The notes under the pieces are model-generated. The model did not search any database. It was given only the letters and a program-made list of their open reading frames with translations, and was not told where the DNA came from. Both the position numbers and the translations under genes were made by a program. This document shows, piece after piece, positions 23,637-30,456 of a stretch of 32,167 nucleotides of DNA. The DNA lies in assembly GCA_021841005.1 (NCBI GenBank), contig JAKBVZ010000002.1, positions 1 through 32,167 on the forward strand, written 5' to 3'. The stretch is from Actinomycetes bacterium. GTDB lineage: Bacteria; Actinomycetota; Acidimicrobiia; Acidimicrobiales; JAMCPL01. Within the stretch, counting starts at the first letter, position 1; each line of letters opens with the position of its first letter.

Positions 23637-25177
23637 GCCATGTTCGATCCTGCGGGCACCATCCACCCTCGGGACTTTTCGAGCGCGCGTATCCATCCCT
23701 GGTAAGCCACGTCGGTAGCGGATCGATCCTGTTCAGGTTGCATCGTCACATCCATTTGCCAGGCGCCAATCATATCGTCGAGCGATATGAACACTCCGGC
23801 ACCGAGCGCTGCCATAAGAGCAACTCCAACTGCCGTGGTTTCAACATTTCTGGGCCTTGTCACCGGCATGCCCAGCTGATCAGCCTGCATCTGTAGCAGG
23901 TCGTCCACGACGCTTACGCCACCGTCTACCCTGAGCTCTTTCAATATTATTCCTGACTGATCAGCCATAGTCCTCGCTATCTTATCCATGCAATCACGAA
24001 CCTGGAACGCTATGGATTCCAGCGTAGCCCTAGCCAGTTCCTTCCTGCCAACCCCTTCCGATATCCCGACGATGCACGCTCGTGCATGCGGATCCCACCA
24101 TGGACTGCCCAGCCCGCTGAATGCTGGCACGATATACAGCCCATTGGATCCAGTGGCTGACGCTGCAAGCGGCCCGATTTCAGACGATTCGCGTATAATC
24201 CCCAGACCATCGCGAAGCCACTGTATCGTGGCACCCGTGGAGAAGATCGAGCCTTCTAGTGTATAGCTGACCCGTGCGTCTCCTGTCGAGTGACTGCCCA
24301 GGTCCCATGCGATTGAAGCGACAAGCCCGTCTGGCGGTGCCACGACCTCATGGCCGGTATTCACAAGCACAAAGCTCCCGGTACCGTACGTCACCTTGGC
24401 CATGCCCGCGCACAGGCAGGCTTGGCCAAAGAGCGCGGACTGCTGGTCACCGAGAATGCCGGCGAGTCGAGTGCCATGGAGGCAATCGCCTGGTACGTCT
24501 CGGGAGATGGCGCCGATTTCACCGCATGATGGCACTACTATAGGCAGCAGCTTGATGTCTATTCCCATAGCATCGCAGATCTGTTCCGACCACTCGAGCT
24601 TGTGGATATCGAAGAGCATCGTCCGGCATGCGTTGGACGGATCGGTGACCGATACGCCTGTTGACACACCGCCAGTCAGGTTCCAGGCAAGGAACGAGTC
24701 CACTGTGCCGAACATCATCCCCGGTGGCGGATCATCTATGGCATTGTCGAGTAGCCATTTGATCTTGGTGGCTGAAAAATATGGGTCGATCACCAATCCG
24801 GTGGCATCGCGCACGAGAACTCCCATTCCCGCTTCGCGCATCTGGTTGCACATTCCCGCCGTACGCCGGTCCTGCCATACAATTGCCCGGTGCAGCGGCT
24901 TGCCGGTATCACGATCCCAGCAGACAACCGTCTCACGCTGGTTGGTCAAGCCGACGGATGCTACCCGGTAGCCCTTTTCCAGGCACTCATCCGACATGTC
25001 CTGCAACGTCGCAAATACAAGGTCGCGGATTTCTTCAGCTTCTTGCTCCACCCAGCCTGGCTGTGGAAAATGCCGGGCAATCTCTCGGTAATGTATCGCT
25101 TGGATACGACCGGACAGATCGCATGCCACAGTCCTTACGCCGGTGGTACCTGCATCTATCGCCAAGATGATGTCCAT
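23633..25177 (-). CDS. glpK: Glycerol kinase (FGGY family)
   Basis: The 514-aa protein matches glycerol kinase: ATP-binding start ILAIDAGTTGVRTVACD, PGWVEQEAEEI, GLTNQRETVVCWDRDTG (substrate-binding region), AIVWQDRRT, GTVDSFLAWNLTGG, SNACRTMLFDI, GILGDQQSALFGQ and the C-terminal ELRVDGGVSVVDDLLQMQAD. It phosphorylates glycerol to glycerol 3-phosphate in the cytoplasm. Related FGGY kinases act on other polyols, so another substrate is possible given the operon. There is no Shine-Dalgarno upstream of the ATG, and a TAGTTT box ends 7 nt before it. It is first in the operon glpK - membrane peptide - carbamoyltransferase - tetR and divergent from the PH-domain gene. Confidence 0.93.
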   Translation of the reverse strand: MDIILAIDAGTTGVRTVACDLSGRIQAIHYREIARHFPQPGWVEQEAEEIRDLVFATLQDMSDECLEKGYRVASVGLTNQRETVVCWDRDTGKPLHRAIVWQDRRTAGMCNQMREAGMGVLVRDATGLVIDPYFSATKIKWLLDNAIDDPPPGMMFGTVDSFLAWNLTGGVSTGVSVTDPSNACRTMLFDIHKLEWSEQICDAMGIDIKLLPIVVPSCGEIGAISRDVPGDCLHGTRLAGILGDQQSALFGQACLCAGMAKVTYGTGSFVLVNTGHEVVAPPDGLVASIAWDLGSHSTGDARVSYTLEGSIFSTGATIQWLRDGLGIIRESSEIGPLAASATGSNGLYIVPAFSGLGSPWWDPHARACIVGISEGVGRKELARATLESIAFQVRDCMDKIARTMADQSGIILKELRVDGGVSVVDDLLQMQADQLGMPVTRPRNVETTAVGVALMAALGAGVFISLDDMIGAWQMDVTMQPEQDRSATDVAYQGWIRALEKSRGWMVPAGSNMA

Positions 25178-25184
25178 TTACGAA

Positions 25185-25190
25185 AAACTA
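25185..25190 (-). promoter_or_regulatory. Candidate -10 box for the glpK operon (leaderless)
   Basis: TAGTTT on the minus strand (within TGATAGTTT) ends 7 nt before the glpK ATG. No -35 match at 17 nt. Confidence 0.3.
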
Positions 25191-25239
25191 TCAGATGTAG
25201 CAGCGCTTGTGCATATATGGTCTGTTTGCGTCGGGCTTT

Positions 25240-25338
25240 CCGTCGTTACCCGACCGGCACCCAGCCGGTAACCAGCCAGCATCCAGTTTGCATCCAGCCG
25301 GTACTCAGCCGGTACCCTCCCCGCATCCAGCGGAGGAC
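25240..25338. repeat. Nine 11-bp tandem units in the divergent glpK/PH-domain gap
   Basis: Units start at 25240, 25251, 25262, 25273, 25284, 25295, 25306, 25317 and 25328, with consensus near cagccggtacc (the copy at 25306 is exact; outer copies match at about 8 of 11). The register never slips, so every unit lies on roughly the same face of the helix. It lies about 60 bp from both divergent starts. It might be a cluster of protein-binding sites or a plain minisatellite. Confidence 0.75.
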
Positions 25339-25394
25339 AAGCGGGATAGAAGTAAGAGGCTGAGCGGATAGAGGTAATTGTTACAGCGATGCAG

Positions 25395-25400
25395 TATTAT
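25395..25400 (+). promoter_or_regulatory. -10 box (TATTAT) deciding a leaderless start for the PH-domain gene
   Basis: TATTAT ends 6 nt before the ATG at 25407, and there is no Shine-Dalgarno. This makes the upstream in-frame ATG at 25389 unlikely, as it would lie inside the promoter. Confidence 0.45.
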
Positions 25401-25406
25401 AGGCAC

Positions 25407-26252
25407 ATGGCATATCCCTCACGGGCGCTTGCAGATGGAGAAACGTTGGTCATGGAGGTAAAGCCCCATTGGGTGTCACTTGGCTGGCCACTTGTGGTGG
25501 CTGCCCTTGCGATAGCCGTTGCTCTGATGGTGATCGTTGCTGTCCCGTCTGCACCCGCTGCTGTCGTGTACATACTGGTTGTTCTGATCCTGTTGGCCGG
25601 TGCGTGGCTTGGGTTCAGGGCCATGCGGCGAGCGGCCACCAGCATCGTATTGACGTCGCTCCGGCTGGTGGAGAGGAGGGGAGTGATAGGGCGGTCCACG
25701 TTGGAGATACGCCTCGACCGGATCAACAACGTGTCTACCCGTATCCCTCTTCTTGGCAGGCTGCTGGGCTTCGGCGATCTGCAGGTGGATATGGGGGGCG
25801 AGCGTGGTGTGTCGGTCTTTACCTACCTCCCGAAGCCGGACTCGATTTCAGGGCTGATTGCTGAGCAGATATCGTATCTTCTGCACAGCGGTGGGACTTA
25901 CGGTCAGCAGGTGCCGGTGAACGGGGCTCCCGCCAATTCCGCTCCGGCCAATTCCACCTATTCCAGTCAGCAACGGGAGTGGCAGCAGGCCATGGATCAG
26001 GCGGGGTTGGCTCCGGGTCCCCGTGAAACAATTTCGGGGATGCAGGGAAGTGGTGCCTACGGTGTTCCAGCAGGGACGATGCCCGACGATACACCTCCCC
26101 AGGGGGTCTTCGGAGTACGTGATCTTCGTGGGCCGCAGAGACCTCGTACCGTAGCCGATCGCATGATGGAACTGGAACAGCTTCGCAAGATGGGCACCAT
26201 TACCGAAGAGGAGTTCAACGCCAAGAAGGCCCAGCTTCTTCAGCAGCTTTGA
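25407..26252 (+). CDS. Membrane protein with bacterial PH domain and C-terminal SHOCT motif
   Basis: The 281-aa protein starts with a short cytoplasmic part, then two membrane helices (VVAALAIAVALMVIVAV and VVYILVVLILLAGAWLGF, about residues 25-72), and a YdbS/YdbT-type bacterial PH domain (ATSIVLTSLRLVERRGVIG, IRLDRINNVSTRIPLLGRLL, GDLQVDMGG). A proline/alanine/glutamine-rich linker with the duplicated peptide PAN precedes the C-terminal SHOCT helix pair (MMELEQLRKMGTITEEEFN, about 255-281). Function of such proteins is not established; SHOCT often mediates oligomerisation. It is divergent from glpK and followed by a possible terminator. Confidence 0.85.
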   Translation: MAYPSRALADGETLVMEVKPHWVSLGWPLVVAALAIAVALMVIVAVPSAPAAVVYILVVLILLAGAWLGFRAMRRAATSIVLTSLRLVERRGVIGRSTLEIRLDRINNVSTRIPLLGRLLGFGDLQVDMGGERGVSVFTYLPKPDSISGLIAEQISYLLHSGGTYGQQVPVNGAPANSAPANSTYSSQQREWQQAMDQAGLAPGPRETISGMQGSGAYGVPAGTMPDDTPPQGVFGVRDLRGPQRPRTVADRMMELEQLRKMGTITEEEFNAKKAQLLQQL

Positions 26253-26282
26253 CGCAGCCCAGAGTAGCCGGTTGCGCCTTTT
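26253..26282 (+). terminator. Possible weak intrinsic terminator after the PH-domain gene
   Basis: The inverted repeat CGCAGCC/GGTTGCG (with one G-T pair) has a 10-nt loop and is followed by CCTTTT. The stem is short and the T-run brief. Confidence 0.35.
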
Positions 26283-26380
26283 AGACTACCGACATGCCTG
26301 ATATGTTCTAGTGCTTGGACCGAAGCGGTTCGCCTCCGCAGCATCTATCGTTAGAAGCCGTAGCGCATGCCTGAAGCATT
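26281..26380. repeat. Degenerate direct repeat, about 70-73-bp spacing, after the PH-domain gene
   Basis: Units starting ttaga at 26281 and 26351 share ttaga..ccg, then catgcctga (26293 and 26366), ctag, and a later ctcc..catc block. Identity is low, but the shared blocks keep their order. The rest of 26303-26532 holds no recognisable gene or RNA. Confidence 0.45.
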
Positions 26381-26532
26381 TTCGATCTAGAACTGGCTCG
26401 GTCGGCAGTACTCCATCATCGCATCAGCATCAGATGTGGTCACGCACGTTCTCGAGTTTCCGCAGGCGCGACCGAAACCAACCGTGATGCCTGCCGGTCC
26501 ATTCGCGTCATCGGTCCGATAGCATAGGCTAC

Positions 26533-26616
26533 ATGCAAAATCTGCTCTACATTGCTTGTTGTTTTCGTGGGTCTCTGGCTGCGACGCTCTATAGCTTTGA
26601 TGGAATTTGTGGTTAA
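26533..26616 (+). CDS. Possible 27-aa leader ORF upstream of the secreted propeller protein
   Basis: The ATG at 26533 follows a TAGCAT box by 7 nt (possible leaderless start) and opens MQNLLYIACCFRGSLAATLYS, ending at a TAA (26614-26616) that overlaps the ATG at 26600 of the next gene by 17 bp. It may couple translation of the downstream gene or be chance. No homologue is recognised. Confidence 0.3.
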   Translation: MQNLLYIACCFRGSLAATLYSFDGICG

Positions 26617-27937
26617 GCCAGGGCGTGGCACGGTTATTCGTACCCGAGGCAAGCAGGCTGTTGCGGCACTTCGTGGTAGGCTGAAGGTCATCCTGCCGCT
26701 CTGCTTGCTGGTGCTGGCTGGGTCAGTCGTTGTCAACAGGTATTTTGCACCGGAGCCCAGTCTCGGCATGACTGTCCGCCCTCCTTCGAAATCCTGCATC
26801 AATAAAGTCAAGAACACCGAGGTGCTTGCCGTGCAAAAGGACAATGCGCTGGCGTCGCAGTGGAGCAGCTACGCAAGTACTGGAGCTGGTTGGACCGGAG
26901 GTGACTCTGTGCATGCTTACAGTTTGCCCAGCGGCTCGATTCTATGGACTTTCGCTGACAGCTTTCTCGGTCCGGTAAACTCGAATGGTTCCCGTCCTTA
27001 CTCTGCGCCTCTAGTACACAATTTATTTGTTACACAAAATGGTGGAAACTTTCATTTAGTGGTCAATGGTACACTTGGTCACCCGGTGCCATTAGTTGTT
27101 CCTCCTAATCCGCGTGACTTTTACCTGGCACTCTCCGGGATAGTGGAAGGAAATCAGTTTCAGGAGTTTCTCATGGAGATACACCGGCACAAGAACGGTG
27201 GCTTTCACTGGCAACAAGCAGCAACGGTCATTGCAACGTTCTCTTTACCGGGCTTGCACTTGCAGAGTATGGAGCCGGTGAGTCAGCCCAACCGTTCCAT
27301 TCAATGGGGCTCGTACGTAATGCGCCAGGGTCGGTACTTGTACATATATGGTGCCACAGCAACTGCCGTGAAGAACAAGAAAATGTATGTTGCCAGGACC
27401 CCGTCCGATACACTAGCTGGTCCATGGGAGTACTTCGACGGTGATGGCTGGACGTGGAACCCGCATGAGGCTGTGGGTGTGGTCAATGGGGTATCCGAAC
27501 AGTACAGCGTAACCCCGCTTGACGGCGTCTATATACTAATTACGTCATCGGTCGGGGCAACGTTCTCCAGCAACGTCAATGTCTTTGCAGGGTGCTCACC
27601 GGTAGGCCCATTCACCCTGTCGTCATCGTTTGTAGCAAGTTATAACGTCGGGCCGCTGGGGCAATCCCTGTATCATACATCGAAGTCATGGGTGTACGAG
27701 GCAATGGACCAGGTAGCGCTGAACAGAGGATCCCAGTTTCTGGTGACGTACAACCGTAATTCCCTTGATTACTGGAATCTCTTCGACAACGTAAACCTTT
27801 ATCGCCCTGGCTATCTCTGGGTAACCATTGGGGTGGGGTTTAAGCGGCATGTTCCCGTAAAGGCGGGTACAGCAGTATCTGGTTCAACTGCAGAACCACC
27901 TTCGAGCCATGTTCCCGTAAAGGCGGGTACAGGCTAG
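26600..27937 (+). CDS. Secreted or membrane-anchored five-bladed beta-propeller-like protein (DUF4185/DUF5005-type)
   Basis: An N-terminal basic region and one hydrophobic helix (VILPLCLLVLAGSVVVNRYF, about residues 30-49) would export or anchor the protein. The remaining ~390 residues contain repeated blade-like motifs: WTGGDSVHAYSLPSGSILWT, FADSFLGPVNSNGSRPYSAP, YVMRQGRYLYIYGAT, YVARTPSDTLAGPWEYFDG and VYEAMDQVAL. These resemble glycosidase-like propellers of the DUF4185/DUF5005 group; catalytic residues cannot be named. Start is uncertain: TTG at 26552 would add 16 residues. The C-terminus carries HVPVKAGT twice from a 25-bp repeat. The region looks AT-richer around 27000-27100 than its neighbours, which might indicate transfer. 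Confidence 0.65.
   Translation: MEFVVKPGRGTVIRTRGKQAVAALRGRLKVILPLCLLVLAGSVVVNRYFAPEPSLGMTVRPPSKSCINKVKNTEVLAVQKDNALASQWSSYASTGAGWTGGDSVHAYSLPSGSILWTFADSFLGPVNSNGSRPYSAPLVHNLFVTQNGGNFHLVVNGTLGHPVPLVVPPNPRDFYLALSGIVEGNQFQEFLMEIHRHKNGGFHWQQAATVIATFSLPGLHLQSMEPVSQPNRSIQWGSYVMRQGRYLYIYGATATAVKNKKMYVARTPSDTLAGPWEYFDGDGWTWNPHEAVGVVNGVSEQYSVTPLDGVYILITSSVGATFSSNVNVFAGCSPVGPFTLSSSFVASYNVGPLGQSLYHTSKSWVYEAMDQVALNRGSQFLVTYNRNSLDYWNLFDNVNLYRPGYLWVTIGVGFKRHVPVKAGTAVSGSTAEPPSSHVPVKAGTG
27848..27932. repeat. 25-bp direct repeat at the 3' end of the propeller gene
   Basis: Two identical copies of a 25-bp sequence (catgttcccgtaaaggcggg plus five bases) at 27848-27872 and 27908-27932, 60 bp apart. Each forms an imperfect hairpin (cccg/cggg). 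They encode the last residues HVPVKAGTA and HVPVKAGTG; the stop follows the second copy by 2 nt. Confidence 0.9.
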
Positions 27938-27959
27938 CATGAGGAAGGTTGGCAGGGTT

Positions 27960-28121
27960 CGGCTCGGAATAGCTGTACTCCTTCCGACGTAAGCGCGCAG
28001 AGGAAGATGATGCGGGAAAAGGAAGCAGAGAAGATCGGCTCGGAATAGCTGCACTTCGTCGGAGCCAGGTAAAGGTTTGTTACAATAGTTCCTGCAGGTG
28101 GTCCCCGGCAGGTGGTCCGCA
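27960..28121. repeat. Short direct repeats and hairpins upstream of ctaA
   Basis: The 16-bp cggctcggaatagctg occurs at 27960 and 28036 (76 bp apart). In copy 1 TCGGAA pairs with a downstream TTCCGA; in copy 2 GGCTC pairs with a downstream GAGCC. An 11-bp gcaggtggtcc occurs at 28094 and 28108. The 27938-28153 gap holds no gene. The structures may belong to a ctaA leader. Confidence 0.55.
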
Positions 28122-28153
28122 AGGTTGCATAGGAGAACGGATAGTGTGCGGAA

Positions 28154-29122
28154 ATGAGTAGCAAGACTGTTAGCAGCACGGTATTTCGAAAGTTGACACT
28201 TGCAACGCTGGTGGCGCTTACCGCACTGATCGCGACGGGCACATGGGTACGATTGTCCGAATCCGGACTTGGGTGTACCACCTGGCCGGCATGTACCAGT
28301 AAAGACGTCATTGCGCCCGGTACTTATCATTCGCTGATCGAGTTTACCAACAGAATGACCATTGTTGTAATAGGCATCCTGGTAGTTGCGGTCTTCGTGC
28401 TGTCGCTACTGCGGTGGTCGAGGCGCAGGGATCTCGTACTGCTGTCGGCGGGACTGATCATCGGATATCTTGGTGAAGCCGTACTGGGTGGGATCACTGT
28501 GCTGCTCAAGCTGGCTCCACCGCTGGTTGCTGCCCATCTTGTGCTGGCGCTCGTTCTGGTTGCCGATGGCACGGTGCTTCACTGGCGAGCTGGGATAGAC
28601 GACAGTGTCGTCGTGCGGAGCAAGCTGCCGACGCTTCCTGGACCGATGATGACGCTCTCGAGCATTATGATGGTTGCGTTCTGGGTGATAGTGATTTTGG
28701 GAACCATAGTCACCGGCACCGGGCCGCACTCAGGTAAGCCCGGTACGCCCAGGTTCCACCTGTCGCTGGGTGGGATCATGGAGATCCATGCGGCGGTAGG
28801 GCTGGTGCTTTATGGGGTCGCGGTTGCTTTATGGGTTTCGCTGCTTGCCATCCATGCTGCCAAAGACACTGCCCGTCGAGCCCACGTGGTGGTGATCCTG
28901 CTTACATTGCAGGGTGTTTTTGGATACGCGGTATGGTTTACCAAGTTTTCAGTGATACCGTCCGAAGTGCATACACTTGGTTCGGCACTCCTACTGATTG
29001 CTCTAGTCCGCTTCAGGTTGGGCTTATATAGTCATGCGTTGCCCGACGAGGTACCGGCCGAGATCAATGACACGAGTGCAGAGCGCGCGCTGACAAGTTC
29101 TGCAGCCGATACCCGCTCGTGA
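28154..29122 (+). CDS. ctaA: Heme A synthase (CtaA/COX15 family)
   Basis: CtaA oxidises the C-8 methyl of heme O to the formyl group of heme A for aa3-type cytochrome oxidase. The 322-aa polytopic protein shows TGTWVRLSESGLGCTTWPAC in the first loop, the actinobacterial-style HSLIEFTNR helix, AAHLVLALVL, GTGPHSGK, IHAAVGLVLYG and SEVHTLGSALLLIAL, giving heme-binding histidines in several of about eight membrane helices. The ATG at 28154 has no clear Shine-Dalgarno at proper spacing; TAGTGT lies 6 nt upstream. The 3' end overlaps the convergent dapE by 91 bp, so the last ~30 codons of both genes share DNA. Confidence 0.92.
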   Translation: MSSKTVSSTVFRKLTLATLVALTALIATGTWVRLSESGLGCTTWPACTSKDVIAPGTYHSLIEFTNRMTIVVIGILVVAVFVLSLLRWSRRRDLVLLSAGLIIGYLGEAVLGGITVLLKLAPPLVAAHLVLALVLVADGTVLHWRAGIDDSVVVRSKLPTLPGPMMTLSSIMMVAFWVIVILGTIVTGTGPHSGKPGTPRFHLSLGGIMEIHAAVGLVLYGVAVALWVSLLAIHAAKDTARRAHVVVILLTLQGVFGYAVWFTKFSVIPSEVHTLGSALLLIALVRFRLGLYSHALPDEVPAEINDTSAERALTSSAADTRS

Positions 29123-30333
29123 GGGGTGTGAGCGAGTTCAGGGTCTCCGGGTCCGAAGTTGCATGCCGGTATCCCGGCTTCTGCGAAGGTAGCCACATCC
29201 GTCCAACCCAGCTTGGCTCTGGGTGGTCTGCCCGTGATCTCTACGAGTCGTTTGATCCATGGATTGGAAAGTGCTGGTAGCGCGCCCTGTGCATAGTCGT
29301 CAACAATCAGCGATCCAGTGGTGTCCTGGATAGCATACTCAGTCAACCATTGCTCCAGCTCTTGCCGACTCCGATGAGGCGCAGCCCTATGGTTGGCCGT
29401 GACGGATGCAAGGTCAGGCACTACGTTGGATGCTATGCCTCCATTGACCGCGACGGCCTGTAGCTGTTCCCTGAAGGTGCAGCCGTCCAAATCCACCAAA
29501 TTTTCCTGATAACGTGCAATACGGTCAATCACAGGAGCGATCGCGTGTATCGCGTTGGTTCCTGTCCAGGGCCTAGCCGTGTGTGCCCTTGCACCATGGA
29601 AAGTTATGGTGGCAGTCATCGTCGTTTGGCAACCAGCTTCTACATAGCCACCGCTCGGTTCTCCCACAATGGCTACGTCACCATGCAGTAGCTCTGGCCT
29701 TGTCTCCAGTATCTGCCTGAGACCATTCTCGTTACGGCTGACTTCTTCACATGAGTAGAAGATGAAAGTCAGTTCTATGGCCGGCAGTCGACCGAATAGC
29801 AGTAGATCTAGCATTATCGCCACAGACCCTTTTGTATCCACTGCGCCAAGGCCGTATAAAGTTCCATCGTCCACATAGGTTGGCAATTGGCCTTCGGCAT
29901 GTACTTCACTGCTACCACCACTGCCGACATCACTGCCATCGTGTCCGTGGTCGCCGGAGACACCACTGCCGGCATCGCCACTTCCGTTAGTCCCAGTACC
30001 ACCACTACGTCCGCTGCCGGACGGAGGGACCGTATCGATATGGGACGCAAGTACGATCCGGTTTGCCCGTTTGCCCATTGTTCGGTAGACCACGTTGTTG
30101 CCATCCAGCCTAATGAGTTCCACTGGAGGCAGCGTTGTTGTGCTTCCCTCTAGACGAGACTCTATCGTATTATATACGTAATCGGCGATTTGTCCTTCGT
30201 TCCGGCTTATCGATGGTATCGACACAAGGTCGGTGGCACGCGCCAGCAGCCTTGTAGCTACCTGATCATCTACACTGCCGCCTGCTCGGTGGTCGTATCC
30301 AGGGAACTGCGGGACATCTCCGGTCAGGGACAT
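29032..30333 (-). CDS. dapE: Succinyl-diaminopimelate desuccinylase DapE
   Basis: This zinc-dependent M20-family enzyme removes succinate from N-succinyl-LL-diaminopimelate on the way to meso-DAP and lysine. Metal-site motifs are IVLASHIDTVPPSG, LYGLGAVDTKGSVAIMLDLL, IFYSCEEVSRNENGL, IVGEPSGGYVEAG and the C-terminal NFGPGDPELAHTPHE. At 433 aa it is longer than the usual 350-380; the excess is a glycine/serine/aspartate/histidine-rich insert at about residues 104-144 between the first two metal motifs. ATG 30333 has a perfect TATAAT 14 nt upstream and a TAGACT 7 nt upstream, so the leader is very short or absent. dapD lies 123 bp upstream in the same direction. Confidence 0.93.
   Translation of the reverse strand: MSLTGDVPQFPGYDHRAGGSVDDQVATRLLARATDLVSIPSISRNEGQIADYVYNTIESRLEGSTTTLPPVELIRLDGNNVVYRTMGKRANRIVLASHIDTVPPSGSGRSGGTGTNGSGDAGSGVSGDHGHDGSDVGSGGSSEVHAEGQLPTYVDDGTLYGLGAVDTKGSVAIMLDLLLFGRLPAIELTFIFYSCEEVSRNENGLRQILETRPELLHGDVAIVGEPSGGYVEAGCQTTMTATITFHGARAHTARPWTGTNAIHAIAPVIDRIARYQENLVDLDGCTFREQLQAVAVNGGIASNVVPDLASVTANHRAAPHRSRQELEQWLTEYAIQDTTGSLIVDDYAQGALPALSNPWIKRLVEITGRPPRAKLGWTDVATFAEAGIPACNFGPGDPELAHTPHERVSAAELVSARSALVSLISAGTSSGNA
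29901..30024. repeat. Low-complexity Gly/Ser/Asp-coding insert inside dapE
   Basis: About 41 codons of irregular GSG/GGS/GDH repeats lie between the HIDTVP and GAVDTKG metal motifs of DapE. They have no counterpart in the family as I know it and resemble inserts in CobQ and CobN of this window. Confidence 0.65.
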
Positions 30334-30347
30334 AGCAATAAGTCTAG

Positions 30348-30353
30348 ATTATA
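30348..30353 (-). promoter_or_regulatory. -10 box (TATAAT) for dapE
   Basis: A perfect minus-strand TATAAT 14 nt before the dapE ATG, followed by a second candidate TAGACT 7 nt before it. The -35 match is poor. dapE thus probably has its own promoter despite following dapD. Confidence 0.45.
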
Positions 30354-30456
30354 CGGTGTGTCGAGTGAGTCCTCGAATGGGCAGCGTGGTGTTGCGGCCG
30401 AGTAGCATACTGCTGACGGCGGGGGAGTACGCGAAACGACATAGCCGGTGAGCATA

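Noticed and set aside
26440-26844. 134-codon minus-strand ORF across the propeller gene start
   Set aside because: It is antisense to the secreted protein's N-terminus and has no promoter, ribosome site or recognisable domain.
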